Shown piece by piece: positions 11,580 through 25,395 of a stretch of 64,000 nt of DNA. Source of the DNA: Casuarius casuarius (Eukaryota; Chordata; Aves; Casuariiformes; Casuariidae). Both the position numbers and the translations under genes were made by a program. The notes beneath the pieces are model-generated. The model saw only the letters and a list, made by a program, of their open reading frames with translations, was not told where the DNA came from and did no database searches. The stretch lies in the NCBI GenBank assembly GCA_003342895.1, contig PTFA01000230.1:1254966-1318965 (forward strand), in the 5' to 3' direction. Within the stretch, counting starts at the first letter, position 1. Every line of letters starts with the position of its first letter.

Positions 11580-14500
11580 GTAAGTTGGATGGAGGAGAAG
11601 AAAAAGTGTCTGCTGCTTCTTTTGAGATTGTAGAATGTAACCTTTGGGATGTGGTTACAGTTGTATTTTCTTTGCAAGTAACATTGTAAAATCTATGTTT
11701 CATGGTTTGAAAAATGTCCTTTTTCACAAATATGCACTTGAATCCATAAATTCAAGAATGCTCTCCAAAGCATAACAAATTAGAATGGCCATACTTTGTT
11801 AGAGGGACTTGTCTGATTCAACATCCTGTACTGAATGCTAGCTAAGAACAAATGCCTATGTGAGCATACAAGAAAAGGGTAGTTTCAGGCATTGAGAATT
11901 TGCAGCTTGGCAACTTTCCAGTCAGAAGTGTTTTCAGTGTATTGAGAAAGTCACTGAGCATTACTATTACTTGAATTAGTGTAAAATTCAATTAGCATAT
12001 CTGCAACAGCCTAGGACAAGAAGAGTAACAAAATTTAGCTACACAATGTGTGAAGAATGATTTCCTCGCTGTGTAATTTTTAACTGGGTAGCTTAATTTG
12101 AATTGTCATAGTTCTTGCATTGGAAGAGGGAACAGGCAGTTCTCCCCTATTTGTTCTCTCAGTGATTCTCATGACATTACAGATCCTGATCATCACTGCT
12201 TTCAGTTGCATCTTTTCCAGGCTGAAGAATCCCAGCTTACTTTTTTTGTGTGTGTGTATTTTGTATGCATCTTTGGGGTGGGGGGTTTGTTTGTTGTTCA
12301 TTGAATGTCAGCTGCTATTTTTTAGTACCTATGCTAGTGCAGAACAGATCTTATGAAACTGAGTGCATGGAGTTTTTTCCAGCACTCAATAGCACTTAAA
12401 GAGGTTACAAAGCTTGATGCTATTATTCACCCTCATTTCTAATCATTTATGAATATACTGAATGGCAGAACTCCCAGCACATGCCCTGTGGAAACCTTCC
12501 TGTGTGAAAACACACCATTTACTCTACCTCTGTTTCCTATTTTTTAAACAGTTATTTATCTATTTGAGGATTATATCCCTAAGCTGCATGATTTTCTTAA
12601 GGCATTCAACAAGGACTTTGCAAAACCAAATCCCAGTTAACTATAACAACTGGAATTTCCCATATTCCTTTTTTAAGTTAAGCATATGCGTATTCATGTT
12701 AGAGACAATTTGTCTAATCTGTTGTGGAGTCATGACTCCTCTGGAGAGTCTACTGGAATTTTGTTTGGCTTTGCTAGGAACAACATTTCACCTCATGACT
12801 GTAAACGAAGATTCTCGAGTTCCATTCTTAGCCACCACAATGAACTTCATGGCCAAGGACAAGCTGCTGTACTTTTTCCCTTCATTTCAGTTTGCTGCAT
12901 CTAGAAAGAGGAAATAATGTTTTCCTCATCTGCTAGACAAGGCTGCTGTAGACTAATTAACTTTTATTTTGAAATATTTGAAAATCTGATGATATTACAG
13001 GTAAGTATATTTCTAAGTATCTGAATGTTTGATGTGCCTTAGTATCTTCCTTAGTTCATTGATATGATCCTTCTAAAAGTGGTCAAATAGGTTCTTGGAA
13101 GGAAGATGTCTCCTGAACTGTCTCAGTGTTACTGCTGGTTGACTACTAATATTTTCTCCTCTCTCTCTCTCTCTTTTTTTTTTTTTTTTTTTCCTCANAG
13201 TATATCTTACGCACGTGGCTGCTAATAATCTAGTGTGTTGAGGTAAACATGAATAAATGTAAATACAAATGCATAGCCATATTTTTTTTTCCTGAGCTCA
13301 CTGAGTTCTTGGCTTTCTGTAGTAAGTGAGTAAGGCCTCAGACACGTAAAGATTTCTTTTCATCGTTAAATTAGGCACGTAAACAGTTCCTGTTCCTTAA
13401 ATGGAAATACTTGCAAAAGTGACTCTTTGCAGGCATGAAACTTAAGCAAGCTTGAGCAAGAGTTTTATAAAGTTAATAATCTGCTATTGAGATGCATTAG
13501 AGTAAAATGAAAAGCAAAAAATGCATTTCTTGCATAAATAGAATATCATTTAATAGAAGAATATACCTTTTCATTTCATCTTGTTAAAAGAGAGTCTTCT
13601 TGTAATCTATGTATGCCTTTGAAACTAAAAGAATTATTTTTATTTGTTACTATAGCTTGTGGTACAAAAAGACAAATCCGGGAGGTACATGCAAAATCTA
13701 TGCTCTCAAGGTTTATTTTGTCTTTTAAGACATCTGCAGCTTTATTTTTCAGGTGTTGTGAAATTGTCAATATATAAGCTCGACAAAAATTATGAAGTTT
13801 CATGAGAATGTCTTGTGCCTAATCGTTGAAGTAAACAGGGGACTAAACCCTCCAAAATACTCTTTAAAAACTAGACCTCCAGTATAGCATTTTCAAAGAT
13901 CCTTATACCATACAACAGATTAAAATAAATATTTATTTTAAGGGAAATTTTCTTATTTTGTGAGGAAAAAATATTGTATTTGTACAATCTGTACAATTGT
14001 GTACAATTGTATGTGTACAAGGATCTTTCTCAACATGCCTTTAGTTCAGAAATTGGCCTGTGCCGTTGCTGTAGGTAGTGAGGTATGTAAAATGTTCATC
14101 AAGACTTTTTCTTTTGCGTTTTTAAGATACAGAGAAAGGCTGTTTCCTTTCATTTAAAAAGTGTCAAATCTTATGAACTTGTTTTCTTGAGAGCTTTAGG
14201 AACCTTCTAATAAATAGAAGATGTTTGGTACAAGGTTCTTTAAAATGGTTGTTCAGTAACTTCTTCCCTACAAAATTGCTCGAGCTCAGATCCTGATTTT
14301 AAAATATAACTTGATTTAAGCATGAATTCAGACCTCTCAAATTCTAGAGTGAAAATCTGTTTTTATGAATGGTTCAGACAATCTCCTTCTTCAGTTAGTC
14401 TCGAAAATTTCTACTGCAATCTTTTTTTCCTTCAGAGAACTTGGTAGCAGAAAACCAAAAGAGACTTGATACTGAAGTCTAAGGTTAAAACCCATGCATC

Positions 14501-17500
14501 ATAAATGCATGTTCTTCCCCCACCCTCAGATAAATAAAAACTCTTGTTCTGGTTAAAGTGTTGCAAAGAAATAACAACCCAAAAAAGAAACAGGTAAATG
14601 TTACACTGCTGTTCTTTCACACAGCAAGAGTTTATTCAGCAGAATCAGTCTTGCATGACCGATTTTAATATGGGAGAAGGGGACAGAATGTTTGTGAAGG
14701 AGTACTTCTTTGGCCAAAAGTCTCTTCTGTATCCATAAAAGTATCATTAAACAAGTAAGCTTGAAGAAACATAGTTTCTTGTGAATGTTTTGCAGGTTTT
14801 CTTAATTTTTGCTATGTAAAGTCACATGTGGTGAACTTATCAAAGAATTTTGCTTGCAGTTTTGACGGAAGTTTCACTTAAGTACCTCTTGCAGAGGATC
14901 TTTTGTACAACATGATGTAAAATTGGCCAAGAAAGCCGATGGTATCCTGGGGTGCCTTAGGAAGAGCATTGCCAGCAGGTCAAGGGAGGTGATCCTCCTC
15001 CTCTACTCAGCCCTGGTGAGGCCACATCTGGAGTACTGCATCCAATTTTGGGCTCCCCAGTACAAGAGAGACATGGCACTCCTGGAGAGAGTCCAGTGTA
15101 GGGCTACAAAGATGATGAAGGGACTGGAACCTCTCCCCTGTGAGGAAAGACTGAGAGAGCTGGGCCTGTTTAGCCTGGAGAAGAGAAGACTGAGAGGGGA
15201 TCTTACCAATACATACAAATATCTAAAGGGAGGGTGTCAAGAGGATGGGGCCAGACTCTTTTCAGTGGTGCCCAGTGGCAGGATGAGAGGCAATGGGCAC
15301 AAACTGAAACACAGGAAGTTCTATCTGAACATGAGGAAAAAATTCTTTACTGTGAGAGTGACAGAGCACTGGCACAGGTTGCCCAGAGAGGTTGTGGAGT
15401 CTCCTTCTCCAGAGGTATTCAAAACCCATCTGGACGCGATCCTGTGCAATGTGCTTCAGGTGACCCAGCTTGAGCAGGGGGGTTGGACTAGATGATCTCT
15501 AGAGGTCCCTTCCAGCCTCAACCATTCTGTGATTCTGTGAAAAGTCGTAGTAGCTGCGTGGGAGAGATTAAAATAAACTTCAAGGAACACTGCATGCGTC
15601 TCTTCAAAAATATTTTTGTTCACAATCATTCTTTTTTTCAGGTTTAACAATCTGTGGGCATAACTGTCTGCTAACTGCTGAATGGATGTCTACCAGTAAA
15701 ATTGTGTGTCGAGTGGGACAGGCTAAAAATGATAAGGGGGACATTATTGTCACTACGAAGTCTGGTGGCAAAGGAACTTCAACTGTTTCCTTCAAACTGC
15801 TGAAGCCTGAAAAAATAGGTATTTTTCTTGTTCAAACTCATATCTGTTTTTTGCTAAACAAATATATGACTGAGTGCCTCTTTAAATAAAATGTATATTT
15901 AAAATGGGCCCACCTGGGGACAATCTTGTCTAAAAAAGTAGAATATATCAATAAAATATATAAATTCATACTAATGTGAATTAAATTCCTCTTTCTCAAT
16001 ATCCTGATAAAACCTCAATGAGTAATGAAAAGTGGCCCTTTTATTGTTAGGCAGAAGCATTAAAATTTTCAAAAAATTGATGACAGATGCAGTAATTATT
16101 CATCTTACTTTTAAGTGTACTAGATAAATACAAAATATAAAAAAACCTCTTGAACTTTAAACCTAAATCTGGAGCTGACAGTTAATCTTTTAAAGAAAGC
16201 TGAGTGCTGAGTGCCATTTCTTATTTGTAATTCAAACCATCCTGTAAGACAAAAAGTCTGAAGTATTTTTCATGTGGTGCTTAATCATTAAAATGATGTT
16301 GCCAAGCAGTTTAGGACCTCTGCTTGATCTAGAATCCAGTCTAAATACCCTCTGGATTTAAAATGCCTCTGTCAGAATAACTCATTGATACAGTTGGATA
16401 GGCATCTTTTTTTAACATAAGGGTTCTCACAAAGGAACTATTTTATGCTTTTGTTCTCTCTCTGCAGTTCAGTGCCAATTAAATAACGCATAATTTCTCC
16501 TAAGCTATATTAAGATCTTCTGCATAATTTGTCCCAAGGCATAAAATTAAGGATGTTCAAGAATCTGCCTATGATTTCTTCCTGGGGCCCGAGAACCATT
16601 ATGCCTCACCTTTGCCTGTTGTTTGTGCTAAGGCTTTGGAAACAAAGCCAGTCCTATGTTCACTGAAATCTTGAAGGCGTCATCCTTTTGGCATGTGGCC
16701 AAAGTTGACTTACTTTGTGCTTAGTAAGTGCCATAGAGAAAGGGATCTTTCTTAAAATATGCCCATAGGGAGACTTCCAGCTAACTGATGGTTTTGAAAG
16801 TAATGGATGACAAAGTGGTGGACAGATATCAAAATATTTGAGGGAATGAAAAATACTGTTATATTGTGATCATAAGCAAGAGGACAATGCTCATTTACAT
16901 GGAATGGTATACTCTTTAAGAGGCGGTGTTTGATGCCTAGGCATTAATACCTTTTCAGCAGCTATAATAAAATAATTTAGCATAATTGTATCCAGGTTGT
17001 TTTGCCTTGTATCTTCCAAAATACTACCTAGGCATGCATTTTATATTTATCGGGATTTTTCAAATTACTTCAGTATGTTAGAAGTTGATAGTGCTGGACA
17101 GCCCTTGTTGTTTTAAGGATATGTCCTTTGTTTTCTCTAGGTATCTTGGATCAGTCTGCTGTCTGGGTGGATGAAATGAACTATTATGACATGCGCACTG
17201 ATAAGAACAAAGGGATTCCCCCCTTGTCCCTACGTCCATCTAATCCACTTGGTATTGAGATAGACAAGTGAGTACCAAATGCCTTTAATCCACTTTTTTA
17301 GTGGTTTTCTCTATATATGCCTCTGTGAATTCCAGAAAAGTTTAACAGTTTATAGGGTGGGGAAGGATTTGAAAATACGTACATATATTAGCTGACAGTA
17401 TAAAATTTGATGCTTAAAAGAGCTGTTGGCGCATGCTCTGTCCTGCTTCATAATCTTTATTTTTGGAGCATCAGTTAGGGGTTCAATATATCAGGCTTTT

Positions 17501-18735
17501 AGATTATCTACAGTCCTATGATGTTTAGATTTTGAGGAGGGCTTTGGGTTTATACTTTGTAGCTATGGAATACTTAAGGTTGCATTTGAGTTTCATGGGG
17601 CTTTTAAGGTTGTTTAAATAGCTACTGGTTGCTAAAATTGCACTGTAAAATATGATTTATTATACCACAGCAACTAGTTTATTTTATTGAAGTATAAATA
17701 CTGTTTTCCAATCCACAGAGTACTTTACTTTTGTTCATAAATAGGTAGACTTTGTAACATTTTTTCTGAAATAGGAACTTTATAATCAGCAATAAACAGA
17801 ATTAGAGGGCTTTAGAAGAGATTTTGTTAGGGCTCCAAACTTGACCAACTCCTAGAAATAGTGTCAGAAACAATATTTCTCTTGATCAAGATATTAGCTC
17901 TGCCAGAAACAAAAGCTGTTTAAAATTAGACTCTTTCACTAGCAGTCTCATCCTCTGAATACTTGGTTTGTTTGTGAGCAAGAGTACATGCATGGTTTCA
18001 CCTGTCTTTTTTAGAATAGTGGAGGCTGTGAATGATTTCAGTATTATTCTTTTTTCACAAGGATGGGGTAATGTGGTTGTGCACTTCTGTAGTAAGAAAC
18101 TTCTTGGTCTAATTTTTGGTGTCTGAAATTTGCCAATGTTTCTATTAATTGTTTGGGATTTAATTAAATCATTGTCTCTTATTACTTAGCACAATAGACA
18201 AAATCTTCTATTAAATCATTTTTATCTGGGCTTAGTTATCTCCAGTTTTCTGTAATTCCTGAATTATCAGCCTTTCGAAACCTGACAATTAACAGCTTGG
18301 AGTCTGAATCCTTCTGACAAAACATGACAGACTTCAAGAAGTTCTTAAAAACATGAAGTTCTTGCTTTCTGTTCATCTACTCATTTGTATCCAGCAGCAA
18401 GTCATGTGAAAGGATTCATTGAACTGAAGGCCAGAAGGAGTCGTTAGAATATTTGGTCTAAAGTCTTGTCAGCTCAGACTGTTAATTATTTTTTTAAAAT
18501 ATGGTTATTTCTGCATTTAATGCAATGATTTGTGATTATTCTTAGTATGTATTTTCCCAGAAGATATCCAGTCTTGATTTGAGGGAATCACATTGTAGAA
18601 AATTTGGTGTCCATTGTTAGCTTGTTCTGATGGGTAAATGCACGTTTCCCAAAATCTATGTGGATTTGGCATCAGTTTCCAGCCTCTGGTTATGCATTTC
18701 TTTCCTAGTTTGTCTTTTTTTTCTTTTGAAAGTAA

Positions 18736-18767
<32 letters not shown>

Positions 18768-21504
18768 GTGTTTTTTTTTTTTTTTTTTTTTTTTTTTGTA
18801 AGTAATTTTCTCCAGCCCTTGAAATAACTTCTGATACTCTTCCATCATCTCCAGTTTTCAATGTGGACTCTAGAACTGTGGACAATATTCCAGAGTCATA
18901 GCAGAAGACTTCCTGTGTCTGCTCTTCTCCCTCCCCTGTTTGTACATTCAAAAAAGATGATAATCCTTTTTACCCCAGCGTTGCACTGGGAGCTAGCAGT
19001 GAGTCACTTGTTAGCTGATTCTCATCGGTTGCTACTTCTGCTCCTGATGTGATCATCTATTACTCTGCAGGGATGACCTGGATTCGTTTATCCTAGCTGT
19101 GTCATTTTGCATTTGACAGTGTTCAACTGTATGTTGTTTCCCTGACAAGTTGGTCTGCTCAGTCCGGATGACAGGAATCTTTCTCATTTACTTAATATTT
19201 TCTTCAACTATTTATAAAAATTATTGGTGATAGAACTAGTAGGTGATTCACTTACTGATTAAATAGTATTGTAGGCTTTAGTAAAACCTTACCTAACAAT
19301 AATCTCAGGTTTGATTCCCCACTGATCATTTTTTATTTTTTGCAGTTAGTCAGCTGTGTGATGTAAACTATCGGCACTGCATAGCACTAAGTTTTTAATC
19401 AGTCTCGTGTACCAAGTTTCCATTAAAATGACAATATATTAAATTCGTTCGGTTACTTTTTTCAATGAAGCACTTAATCTCAAAACCAGTATAATAGGTT
19501 TTCAAACGTTTTATGAAATTGTTTAAACTGACATTAAAACTGTTTTTCTCAACTCTAATTCTGTATTAGTTGAACCCTGTTAAAGCTTTTCTATTATTTT
19601 CTCTGGAATTTAAGTCAGAATAACCACTTAAGCTGCATCAGACATCTGTGTGTTTCTCACAAGGCTTCTTTTAGTAAACATGTTGATTATGACACAGTTA
19701 CTTTTAAATTGGTCTTATTTTAAGAGAACTTTTAATATAAGATTTCAACTTCATAACCAAAACTAATAGTTCTTACAGTCAAGGCAGCTTGTATTTGATA
19801 GATTAAGAATTACCTTTTAGAAGCCTAAACAGTAGGATTATTTTAATTTGATGGCATCTGTTTGGATGTTTTTGTTAAATAGGAAACTAACAAGGTTATC
19901 TTTTAAATATTTTATCTTGAAGCATGAGTAAGTAGCATGTTGATGAACTCAGATTTTGTGTGCAAAAGAAGTACAAAGGAAGTCAGAAATATTTAAATAC
20001 AGTTAGGAAAGAAGAACCCTCTTGTGAGGGGGAAAATAGAGAAATATTTGGGGAACTGTCTTAAGCCTAGGTGTTCAGTACTGTAAACACACAGGTTTGC
20101 AAATACTTGAAGTATGGAGTGGATGAGTAAAGAGAAAAATTGTACGAAGCAGTGAACAAAAATGGCAATAATAAATTAAGAAAGGGAGCATACAAGCAAG
20201 CATTAACCATTACGAGGTACTGGAGTAATTTTCCACCAGAAGTGATAAAAATTGCTGGAATTCTGGGATGTTTTAAACTAAAAGAAAGCCTGGTGCAATA
20301 AAGAACAGTTGTGTGTTACAAGAAGGATGAACTGTGCAGCATAATGGATCTTTCCTTTGTTAACACATTTGACTTGTTTAAACAGTTTTTAAATGTTTAC
20401 AGATTGGGACATATTTTAGTTCTGAAGCTGAAGAAATGGGCCATAAGCTTGTGGCGCTGGTCTGACTTGGTGGGATTTCCAGCCTTTGCAGCGTGCCTTG
20501 CGGCAGCCTGTTGGCAGCTGAGGAAAGATAACAGTGGTAGACAAAAGAAGTGTTTAAAGAGGGCTAGCGTGGAGAGGACCAGGGAGAAAATCGGAGGGAA
20601 AAACCGATTTGAGAAAAAAAAGGAGTCAGAATAGGAAAAAGCTAGAGGGGAGCACACCATGGAGGAAAAATGGGTAGGCTAGGGATGGAAGGGGAGGAAA
20701 AAGTCATCCTTCTAGAAAGTGGTTGTCAGGCATCAACAAATGATACAGAAAAGACAGTCTGGAACATGGGAAAGGGTTAGTTCACCTCTCCTCTGTGATA
20801 TTTTTTTCTTTTTAATATAGGTTATTCTTAGTTCTAAAAAGCCGCATTTGTGGGTTTTTAAGATATTGTTTATGATACTTTGTCCAGTTAAAACACATTT
20901 AAAAATTAATCATAGCTTGTGAATCATTCAGCTGGGTACTTTCAAGATGTTGCAAATGGGATGTTTAAATACTTAAAAAAAAAAACCAAAAAACACCTTT
21001 CCATAATGAGTAGAAATGCTTTAGTACAATATTTCATTAAACTGTTGACATTCATGGAGACTAAATTTTTATCTATCCTGACTCAGTAGGTGCAAGATTG
21101 GAGTTTAATTAGGAATGACTGGGTGAAGTGAATAAAGTCTTTGAACTATGAATTAAGACAAATAAATAATAGTGGGCCTGATGCATTCTAATAATAATTA
21201 GAATACCACATGTAGTTTGACTTATTATAGGAGTAATATATATACTCAAAATGTGCATTTAGAAACTGGAATTTTCTTTTCATATTCAGATGTTGTAAGG
21301 ATGTAAAAGCAGGAACTGTGGATATCCACTGTTCCTTCTGATTGCTTTTTAGTGAGTCAAGACTAGTTAAGTGTTACAGGTATACATAGTGTGCAAGCCA
21401 TCATCTATCAGCCTGAAAGTTTAACAAGTAATGCATATTTGTAACTGCTGGCTGATAAGTCCTTCATATTTTTCAAGACTTAATTGCTATTCTTGTATCA
21501 CACA

Positions 21505-21539
<35 letters not shown>

Positions 21540-24500
21540 TAGAATCCCAATTGCGGAAAAAAAATAAAATCAATCATCCTGTAATGAAGCTAGAACATGT
21601 TGGCAAAGAATCACTGTTAAAGCACAATAAAGTCACAAATATATTCATAGACGAATGTTTGTAAATGTTTTTCTGTCTTGCTCCTAGTTGTGTGTTCATA
21701 GTTTAGAACAGAACTGCTTCCAATTAGATTAAACTTGTTACATTGTTAAAACTTAGTGCATGTTGTGTGTGTCCTATGAAGTGCTTCATTCACACAAGAA
21801 AATAGGTATTAAAAATACCTAATCTGAGTTCCAGTTTTTTAATTTTCAGGAAAGAATAGAGATTGAGACAGTTTTAGTTTTCTATTGCTGTCTTTATAAT
21901 GGCTTTGAGTGTAAAGCAAGTCCGGTGTCTCCCCTCTCCCCCTCAAACAGGAGGGAGGAAGAGGGGAAAAAAAAAAAAATTCCTGGCTGTGGTATTATGG
22001 AGATGTAGCCAGAAACCATTACAGGAGGCTTATATAGCCTTCAGGGGGAAAAGGATATCCAAATGGTCACCAAACAGAAGAGTGGAAAGTTGATATGAAA
22101 ATCCGAACAGTAACAATAATGTTATAGTACTTATGTTTATTTTCACATTTTAGAATTATTACAAGAACAGGTTGGTAAGTGATGTAGTGACTAGAATTTT
22201 GAACAGTTCAGGGAGAGAAAAATGTTGTTGTTGTTTCATGAGAGCACTGGGCAGAATCTGTTCAAGAAAATTTAGGTCCACATAAAACCTGTGAATTAAT
22301 TACTTGTTCAGATTTTTCACATATACTTTCTCCCTCCCACGCAACAAGTCAGTGTTTACATCAAGTGTACTCTACCTCCCCTGTCTACTCTGTCACACTA
22401 AGAAAATCTATTCTCTGCAAAGCAGTAACTGTAGTCAGACCTAGTGGTAGTTAGAAAGTTTTTTGAATAGTGTTTGTCATTTTGCATGTAGCAGAGGTCA
22501 TTATGGTGGATCAATCTCGTACATGAAAGCAAATGCTGACATGCTAAGTACATTCCACATAGTTCTATATCCACCCACTCAATACAGATGCTGGCCTATT
22601 CCCACGCCAGCTTCCAAAACGTTTCAGCTGTGAAGATTTAACAGACTTGATCTTACACTGCCACCTAACGGTAACTGTCAGCTTGCTACTGTGAGTTGGG
22701 GCTTTCGCGGGGGGGGGGGGTTGNNNNNNNNNNNNNNNNNNNTTTTTAACGGCTTGTATGGAAATTCATTAGGTAATTGCATACTTGAATAAGATAAACT
22801 CCTGTAGAGTAAGATAAACTCCTGACAGCAGCAGATGCTTTATGGAAACTTATATCATAACGACACCGGAGAAAAAATTGTGAAATCTGCAAGAGAGAGA
22901 TCCAGTATCTCTGTCCCAGTATTATGATTAAAAATATACTAACGCTTATGATTAAAAATATACTAACACTTACTGCTTGTAAGGCTGATGCATCAGTTCA
23001 TCTACCTACTTCTGTTTCTTAGTAGATTTCTGTTATCGCATTTTTCGATTTATCAACGATGGTTAATCATTTTGCTGACACATCTCTCATTAGCCCCATG
23101 CTACCAGAGAGTAATTGCCAGAGTGCATCCTTGTCTCTTTGCTGTTGCAGAGAGCTTTGTTAACACCTTCTGATTTGTCTTGTTTAGTCTACTCCAGTGT
23201 CCTTTATGCTGGTCGTCTTGCATGCATGATTAACAAAGTACAGCTAGTACAAAGCCTGCTTCTGGGAGTCTGACTGGTACCAGACAGGGGGAGAGTGTAC
23301 AGCAACTCTAGTTTTAGCTTGTTTATGCTGGTTGCCATTCAGAATCTGTGTTTATTTAAAGTTGCTCCTTTTGACCTATAAACTCCTGTGGAATTGAGAT
23401 TCAAGTTACCTTTTGGCGGCTGTATCCAGTTTTGGGACCTGACTTTTGTCTGTAAATACTGTCATGTATGCTGAAAATCATAGTATGAGATTCTGAAATT
23501 AAGAGGGAAAATAATCCTTAAAGAAAAATTATAAATTGCTAAGTTGCTTTCATAACCAAGCTCTGTTCATTAGTATCTGCTGCCTTCTGTTGCTGTTACT
23601 CTAGAATTTTGTCTAATATTAAATTGTAACTCCTTGGAGGCTGTGATTTACCCATGGAGATCATGGGCTAATCTTAAACCTTTGGCAAATGTAAACACTC
23701 TGTGTATGCACAAATTCTATAGTAGAATTTGTAAGAGTTGATATATTCTGTAATGTTAAATTATAATTATTGAGTACTAGGTTATGTTGTACCTAAAGTG
23801 TGGGGTGGTGGAGTCATGCGGGAAGGACTTGTATTGCTGGACACGTGGCACAAGTGAATTGATTGTACATTATGTATTTTGGATCTGAAATAGATATGCA
23901 TGCCCTTTATGGGAGTGCAAGTACCACTGCGATACTGCACAATTGTATTAGATGTACTTAAAATATGTTTGATGGAAGTGAAAGTTTGTGGTGGTTTGAA
24001 ACCAAAATTATTTACAATATGTGAGATCTTAATTATTTTTATATTTATAATTGTTGCGTGATAGTTTTGTTGGATGAATAAGACTACTTTTCGTAGTTAA
24101 CCAGAGCTCCAGTACTGGATCTGTTTTTGTTTTAATAAAATAGTCTTGCCTGGCAGAAAGTACTATTTTTATCAATCCAATACATTTACCTTTGCTTAGA
24201 TTGTAAGGGTGGAGAAACACGCAGAGTCCTCAAAGATGGTAAACTTGTCTCTTTTTCTGAGGGTTTCTGGATTCCATTTCTGGTTCCCAATTTCTTTCAC
24301 AGTGAGGGCTTTTTACTCGATGACAGAGTTTTAAGAGGTGCTTCCTGCAGTACATAACTACTCTTACATAACTAGCAAAGCAACAGAAGAATGATGATCG
24401 GCAATTTCATGATGTGTAAGCCTGATCTCAGCTTTGCTACTAGTTCGTGTTCAGCCTGAAATGTTCAAATGAGGAAAACAGAAATACTTTCTCAAGTGCC

Positions 24501-25356
24501 TGTTTATAAGTAAACTGTAAGTCAGTTTTCTTTGTAACAACTTCTAAGGACTTATTTATCTAATTTAATAGTGGAGGTTAACAAAACCCAAGCTTGTATG
24601 GTTGTGGAGTCAGTCTCTCTTTAGATGCATCTGGCCAGACATTTTAGAAATGTGGTTGCTTTCAGTTTGAGCTTCTCAGTGAGAAGCTTGTTGTGGAGAT
24701 AGGTGTAGTAAGTCGTTTCAAACTACCCGTATCTGTGTTAGTGGAAAAAGTACAGGTAAAACGCATGATAAAAATTATGGTGTAGCATCCTCGAGTACAC
24801 CATATTCTTAATGTACCATACACATTCACCTTTGTGTTTCTCTTCTGTGTGCCCATGTCTGAAATTTATCCACGCAGATAAGAACACCCCAAATGCATTA
24901 CTGGCCTCTGGTTCCACACAAATGCATCTGTTTGGGAAAAGCTCCCAAGAAGTTTTCAAAGCAGCCAAACATTGAACTCAAAAAACCCCCCCTTCATTTC
25001 TATGCAACTGTCCATGGGCAAAACTCATTTGCAGGAATTTATTACATCCCTAGCTAAATGATTGGTCTTTACGTCAGTATTTTTTCTAGGAGTTATAAAG
25101 CTCATACGTAAGCTTAAACAGTCGTGCATATGTCTTACAATCTTGTAGTAGTAAGTAGTGTCTTGGTAACAGTATCTTTGCTGACCATGTGCTTTTCGTG
25201 TTTTTCTGTCTGTTGGCTTCTGAGGAAAATATATTGAAGTTCTGACAAATAGGAATAAATCCTGGTTTTTTGTTGTTGTTTTGTGTGTGTGTGTACATGC
25301 ACTTATGTAGTGCTTATACTAAAAGTTTGGGTCACTTTTGAGATAATGGAAAGGGT

Positions 25357-25395
<39 letters not shown>

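Larger units (their letters stand above)
11580..15641 (+). other. EXOC2 intron between coding exons 1 and 2 (4.1 kb)
   Basis: GT at 11580, AG at 15641. It holds an old antisense CR1 relic (about 12080-12720), a CT/T pyrimidine tract with an ambiguous base at 13198, a small TGTACA repeat cluster (13981-14020) and a young CR1 3' end (14924-15540). I recognise nothing else. Confidence 0.9.

Noticed and set aside
12462..12917. 151-codon open frame on the plus strand
   Set aside because: It is the antisense shadow of an old CR1/L3 relic plus chance sequence.
22709..22720. G12 run as a G-quadruplex
   Set aside because: A single uninterrupted run next to an assembly gap; its length is unreliable and no loops are present.
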